DNA of 64,000 nt from Deltaproteobacteria bacterium (GTDB lineage Bacteria; Myxococcota_A; UBA9160; SZUA-336): contig JAJDAJ010000077.1 in the NCBI GenBank assembly GCA_029261925.1, positions 1 to 64,000 of the forward strand, in the 5' to 3' direction. Positions 61,532-64,000 of this stretch are shown here, one piece after another. The notes under the pieces are model-generated. The model had not been told where the DNA came from. It ran no database searches and saw only the letters and a program-made list of their open reading frames with translations. Position numbers and translations under genes: made by a program. How positions within the stretch are numbered: the stretch's first letter is position 1; each line of letters starts with the position of its first letter.

Positions 61532-62707
61532 CTACCCGGCCACGTGCACCGGCATGTGCTTGATGCCGGGCACCATGGTGGCGAGGCGGCGCTGCGGCTT
61601 CCCGGCCAGCTCGGTGCGGGCCAGGTGCGGGAGCAGCTCCTCGAAGATGACGCGCGCCTCGAGACGCGTCAGGTGCGCGCCGACGCAGATGTGCTCGCCG
61701 AAGCCGAACTGGATGTGCCGGTTCGGGTGGCGCGTGACGCGAAACTCCTCGGCGTCGAGGCCGAAGACCTCCTCGTCGCGATTGGCCGCACCGTAGAGCA
61801 TGACCACGCGCTGGCCGGCGGCGATCTTCTGGCCGCGGATCTCCGTGTCGCGGACCGCGGTCCGGGTCATGTGCGTGACCGGGTTGCACCAGCGCAGCAT
61901 CTCCTCGACCGCGAGCGGCAGCATCGCCGGATCGTCGAGCACGATCCGCAGCTGGTCCGGGTGCTCGATCAGCGCCTGGCTGCCCAGCGAGATCAGGTTG
62001 CGCGTGGTCTCGTTTCCGGCGATCAGGAGCAGCCAGCAGAAGTGGTACAGGTCGTCGTCGGTCAGCGGTGCGCCGTCGCGCTGCACCGCCAGCAGGCCCG
62101 AGAGCAGGTCGTCGCGAGGCTCCGCGCGCCGCTCGTCGATCAGGCGCAGGAAGTAGGCGTGCAGCGCCGCGTGTGCATCAGCCGCCGCCAGCGTCTCGCC
62201 GGGATCCTGCGAGCCGAGGATCGCGTCCGACCAGGTGCGGAACGCCTCCCAGTCCTCCGCCGGCGCACCGATCAGCTCGGCGATCACCACCGTGGGAAAC
62301 GGCGCGGCGATCTCGCTGGCCAGGTCGAGGTCGCTGCCGGGCACGATGCGCGCGACGATCTCGCGCGCCAGCTCGCGCAGGCGCGGCTCGAGCTCGGCGA
62401 CGCGCTGCGGCGTGAAGCCGTGCTTGATCAGGGCCCGCAGATCGCGGTGGCGCGGCGGGTCGGTGAAGACCAGCAGCTCCATCATCTCGGGCGTCACCTC
62501 GCCGGTCTCGGGGATCATGATCCCCTGCGTCGAGGTGAACAGCTCGGGGTGGATCGAGACCCAGCGAACGTCCTCGTAGCGCGAGAGCGCCCAGAACTCG
62601 CGCTCGGGATACCAGTAGACGGGTGCCTCGCGCCGCATCCAGCGGTAGGTGGGGAACGGATCGCCCACGTAGAACTCGGGGTCGTGCAGCCTCGGTGCCG
62701 GATCCAT
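61532..62707 (-). CDS. Cytochrome P450
   Basis: 391 residues. I-helix motif IAGNETT, K-helix ExxR in VEEMLRWCNP, and heme motif FGFGEHICVG with axial Cys341. The ATG at 62707 follows GGGAGG; the open frame beyond it is a GC artefact. The AGNETT form is found in CYP families active on steroids and terpenes, but substrate is unknown. It is divergent from a TIM-barrel isomerase gene and upstream of the RHS gene. No ferredoxin is adjacent. Confidence 0.95.
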   Translation of the reverse strand: MDPAPRLHDPEFYVGDPFPTYRWMRREAPVYWYPEREFWALSRYEDVRWVSIHPELFTSTQGIMIPETGEVTPEMMELLVFTDPPRHRDLRALIKHGFTPQRVAELEPRLRELAREIVARIVPGSDLDLASEIAAPFPTVVIAELIGAPAEDWEAFRTWSDAILGSQDPGETLAAADAHAALHAYFLRLIDERRAEPRDDLLSGLLAVQRDGAPLTDDDLYHFCWLLLIAGNETTRNLISLGSQALIEHPDQLRIVLDDPAMLPLAVEEMLRWCNPVTHMTRTAVRDTEIRGQKIAAGQRVVMLYGAANRDEEVFGLDAEEFRVTRHPNRHIQFGFGEHICVGAHLTRLEARVIFEELLPHLARTELAGKPQRRLATMVPGIKHMPVHVAG

Positions 62708-62791
62708 TCCACCCTCCCGACGCACTCGCGTCCTGGACGGTACAGCGTAGCCCGCGGGCACCACAAGCGGGCGGGGTGCTAACGTGCGCGC

Positions 62792-63400
62792 ATGCGCTGG
62801 CCCCTGGGTGTCGTATCCGTGGTCTACGGCGGTCGCCCGATCGAGGAGGCCGCGCGTCTGGCGCGCGAGCAGGGCTTCGAGCACATCGACGCGCTCGCCG
62901 ACACCCCCGACGACCTGGCGCTGCCCGTGTACGACCGCTTCGCCATGCGGCCGACCGAGGGCTGCAGCGCCGGGCCCTGGCCGGAGGGCACGCGCACCTG
63001 GGAGCAGACCGTGGCCGACTTCCGGCGCTTTCCCAACGTGCGGATGGAGCCGTGGCCGGGCTCGGTCGTGGGCAGCAACGAGAAGGTCCTGGCCATGCTC
63101 GAGGAGGTCCCGGGCCTGAAGCTGCTGCTCGACGTGGGACACGTGACCGCCTGGGGCGGCGATCCGATCGAGCTGCTGCCCCACGCCGGCCACGTGCAGC
63201 TGCGGCAGGCGCGCGTCGGCCAGACCCAGGCGCTCGAGGGCGACGTGGACTTCCCGGCGATCCTGAAGCGCCTGGAGCAGCTCGGCTACGCGGGCCGGCT
63301 GAGCATCGAGTACTTCGACCTGCCCGACCGCGGCTGGCCGTTCGACGACCCGCCGGGCGCGGCGGTCGAGATCGCCCGACGCATCCGCGCGCTGTCGTGA
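62792..63400 (+). CDS. Sugar phosphate isomerase/epimerase-like TIM barrel
   Basis: 202 residues of the xylose-isomerase-like (AP endonuclease 2) fold: AREQGFEHIDALAD, KLLLDVGHVTAWGG (metal Asp and His), HVQLRQARVGQTQ, and LSIEYFDLPDRG (catalytic Glu). At 202 residues it is shorter than the usual 260-300, so the barrel may be incomplete. A TAACGT hexamer ends 6 nt before the ATG, suggesting a leaderless transcript. The next gene follows by 25 nt. Confidence 0.83.
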   Translation: MRWPLGVVSVVYGGRPIEEAARLAREQGFEHIDALADTPDDLALPVYDRFAMRPTEGCSAGPWPEGTRTWEQTVADFRRFPNVRMEPWPGSVVGSNEKVLAMLEEVPGLKLLLDVGHVTAWGGDPIELLPHAGHVQLRQARVGQTQALEGDVDFPAILKRLEQLGYAGRLSIEYFDLPDRGWPFDDPPGAAVEIARRIRALS

Positions 63401-63425
63401 GGTCGCCGGGACTATCATCGAGCCC

Positions 63426-64000
63426 ATGACCGACGGTGCCTGCGCGGGCGAGATCATCGACTTCCACACGCACGTGCAGCCCGACGCGGCGGAGGGCATC
63501 GCGTTCCAGCAGCGCTTCGGCGTCGCGCAGCCGCGCTACAGCGGTACGCCGGCGGAGCTGCTGCCGCTCATGGACGCCGCCGGCGTGCGCCGCGCACTGA
63601 TGGTGCCCTGGCTCCCGGCGCAGGACCTGCTCGACGAGCGCCTCGCCAGTACCGGGGTCGACGGGAAGGCGCGCGAGGCGCACCGCCGCGAGGTTGTCGC
63701 GCGCTGGTCGGCGCTCAACCGCTGGGCCGTGGACACGGTCGCGAAGCATCCGGACCGCCTCTCGTGCCTGGTGGGGCTGGACCCGATCCTGATGCGCGAC
63801 GACGAGGTGGTCGCCGAGGTCGAGCGGGGGCTCGCGGCGGGCGCCACCGGGCTGAAGATCGCGCCGCTCTTCCTGCGCGCGGGGCCCGACGATCCGCGCG
63901 TCGCGATCGTCTTCGAGCAGGCGGCGCGCCACGGGGTCTTCGTGCTCTCGCAGGCCGGCGCGCACGGCTACGGCGATCAGCCCGACTGGGGGAACCCCTC
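63426..64000 (+). CDS. Amidohydrolase family protein, N-terminal part (3' truncated by window edge)
   Basis: 191 codons are visible and the frame is open to the right edge. It starts with EIIDFHTHVQPDAAEG, whose HxH is the strand-1 metal motif of amidohydrolase-2 proteins, and continues with GVRRALMVPW and GLAAGATGLKIAPLF. Unlike the three other family members in the window, it has the full HTH metal motif rather than DxH. A TATCAT hexamer ends 7 nt before the ATG. It probably forms an operon with the TIM-barrel isomerase. Confidence 0.82.
   Translation, partial: MTDGACAGEIIDFHTHVQPDAAEGIAFQQRFGVAQPRYSGTPAELLPLMDAAGVRRALMVPWLPAQDLLDERLASTGVDGKAREAHRREVVARWSALNRWAVDTVAKHPDRLSCLVGLDPILMRDDEVVAEVERGLAAGATGLKIAPLFLRAGPDDPRVAIVFEQAARHGVFVLSQAGAHGYGDQPDWGNP

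Overview
The window is about 64 kb of very GC-rich DNA from a Gram-negative environmental bacterium. The gene mix suggests a Myxococcota- or Binatota-like lineage known mainly from metagenomes: several P450s, Rieske oxygenases, Baeyer-Villiger monooxygenases, PF04909-type amidohydrolases and metallo-beta-lactamase (MBL) fold hydrolases with an alkylsulfatase dimerisation domain. This assignment is an inference; there is no rRNA or other marker gene. No tRNA, rRNA, insertion sequence, phage gene or CRISPR array was seen.

Layout. 1-5.3 kb: end of a DUF3604 protein, then a P450-ferredoxin-thioesterase-amidohydrolase operon and a convergent SDR. 5.3-8.2 kb: a glycosyltransferase and a divergent polysaccharide flippase. 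8.2-11.1 kb: a D-aminoacylase-like amidohydrolase coupled to a DapB-like dehydrogenase. 11.2-15.3 kb: a compact stress cluster (DnaJ-like, hemerythrin-like, small protein, MgtC, Pmp3, a ribosome-hibernation-factor/sigma-like fusion, Hsp20). 15.4-21.7 kb: a two-subunit molybdenum hydroxylase, Dps, acetolactate synthase, a flavin-binding oxidase, a 46-codon ORF and a SOUL heme-binding protein. 22-32 kb: P450, VOC protein, and a six-gene minus-strand operon (NTF2-like, BVMO, two MFS, acetoacetate-decarboxylase-like, methyltransferase), then a HAMP protein and a second BVMO. 32-41.4 kb: three MBL hydrolases interleaved with a thioesterase, Rieske oxygenase, sulfotransferase, SDR, VOC protein and TetR regulator. 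41.5-54 kb: two acyl-CoA ligases, two amidohydrolases, enoyl-CoA hydratase, acyl-CoA dehydrogenase, LLM flavin monooxygenase, Rieske oxygenase, MFS and MDR dehydrogenase. 54-64 kb: a membrane-anchored unknown, a cupin, a 1,803-residue RHS/YD-repeat surface protein, a third P450, a TIM-barrel isomerase and a truncated amidohydrolase.

How it works together. Most of the window looks like catabolic capacity for hydrophobic, probably cyclic, carbon compounds. Import by MFS carriers, hydroxylation by P450 or Rieske enzymes, ketone-to-ester conversion by BVMOs, CoA activation, beta-oxidation steps and hydrolysis are all represented, in short operons of mixed direction. The substrates cannot be read from sequence. 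The 11-15 kb block is different: it is a stress cluster in which four transcription starts share a TTGAC-N17/18-AGG element, and one member fuses a ribosome-hibernation domain to sigma-like helices.

Transcription architecture also stands out. Five divergent gene pairs share one near-symmetric -10-like hexamer, one pair shares its -35 element, and many genes have a -10-like hexamer only 6-9 nt before the start codon, which suggests leaderless mRNAs. Nearly all gene assignments rest on recognised family motifs; the regulatory calls are by eye and less certain.
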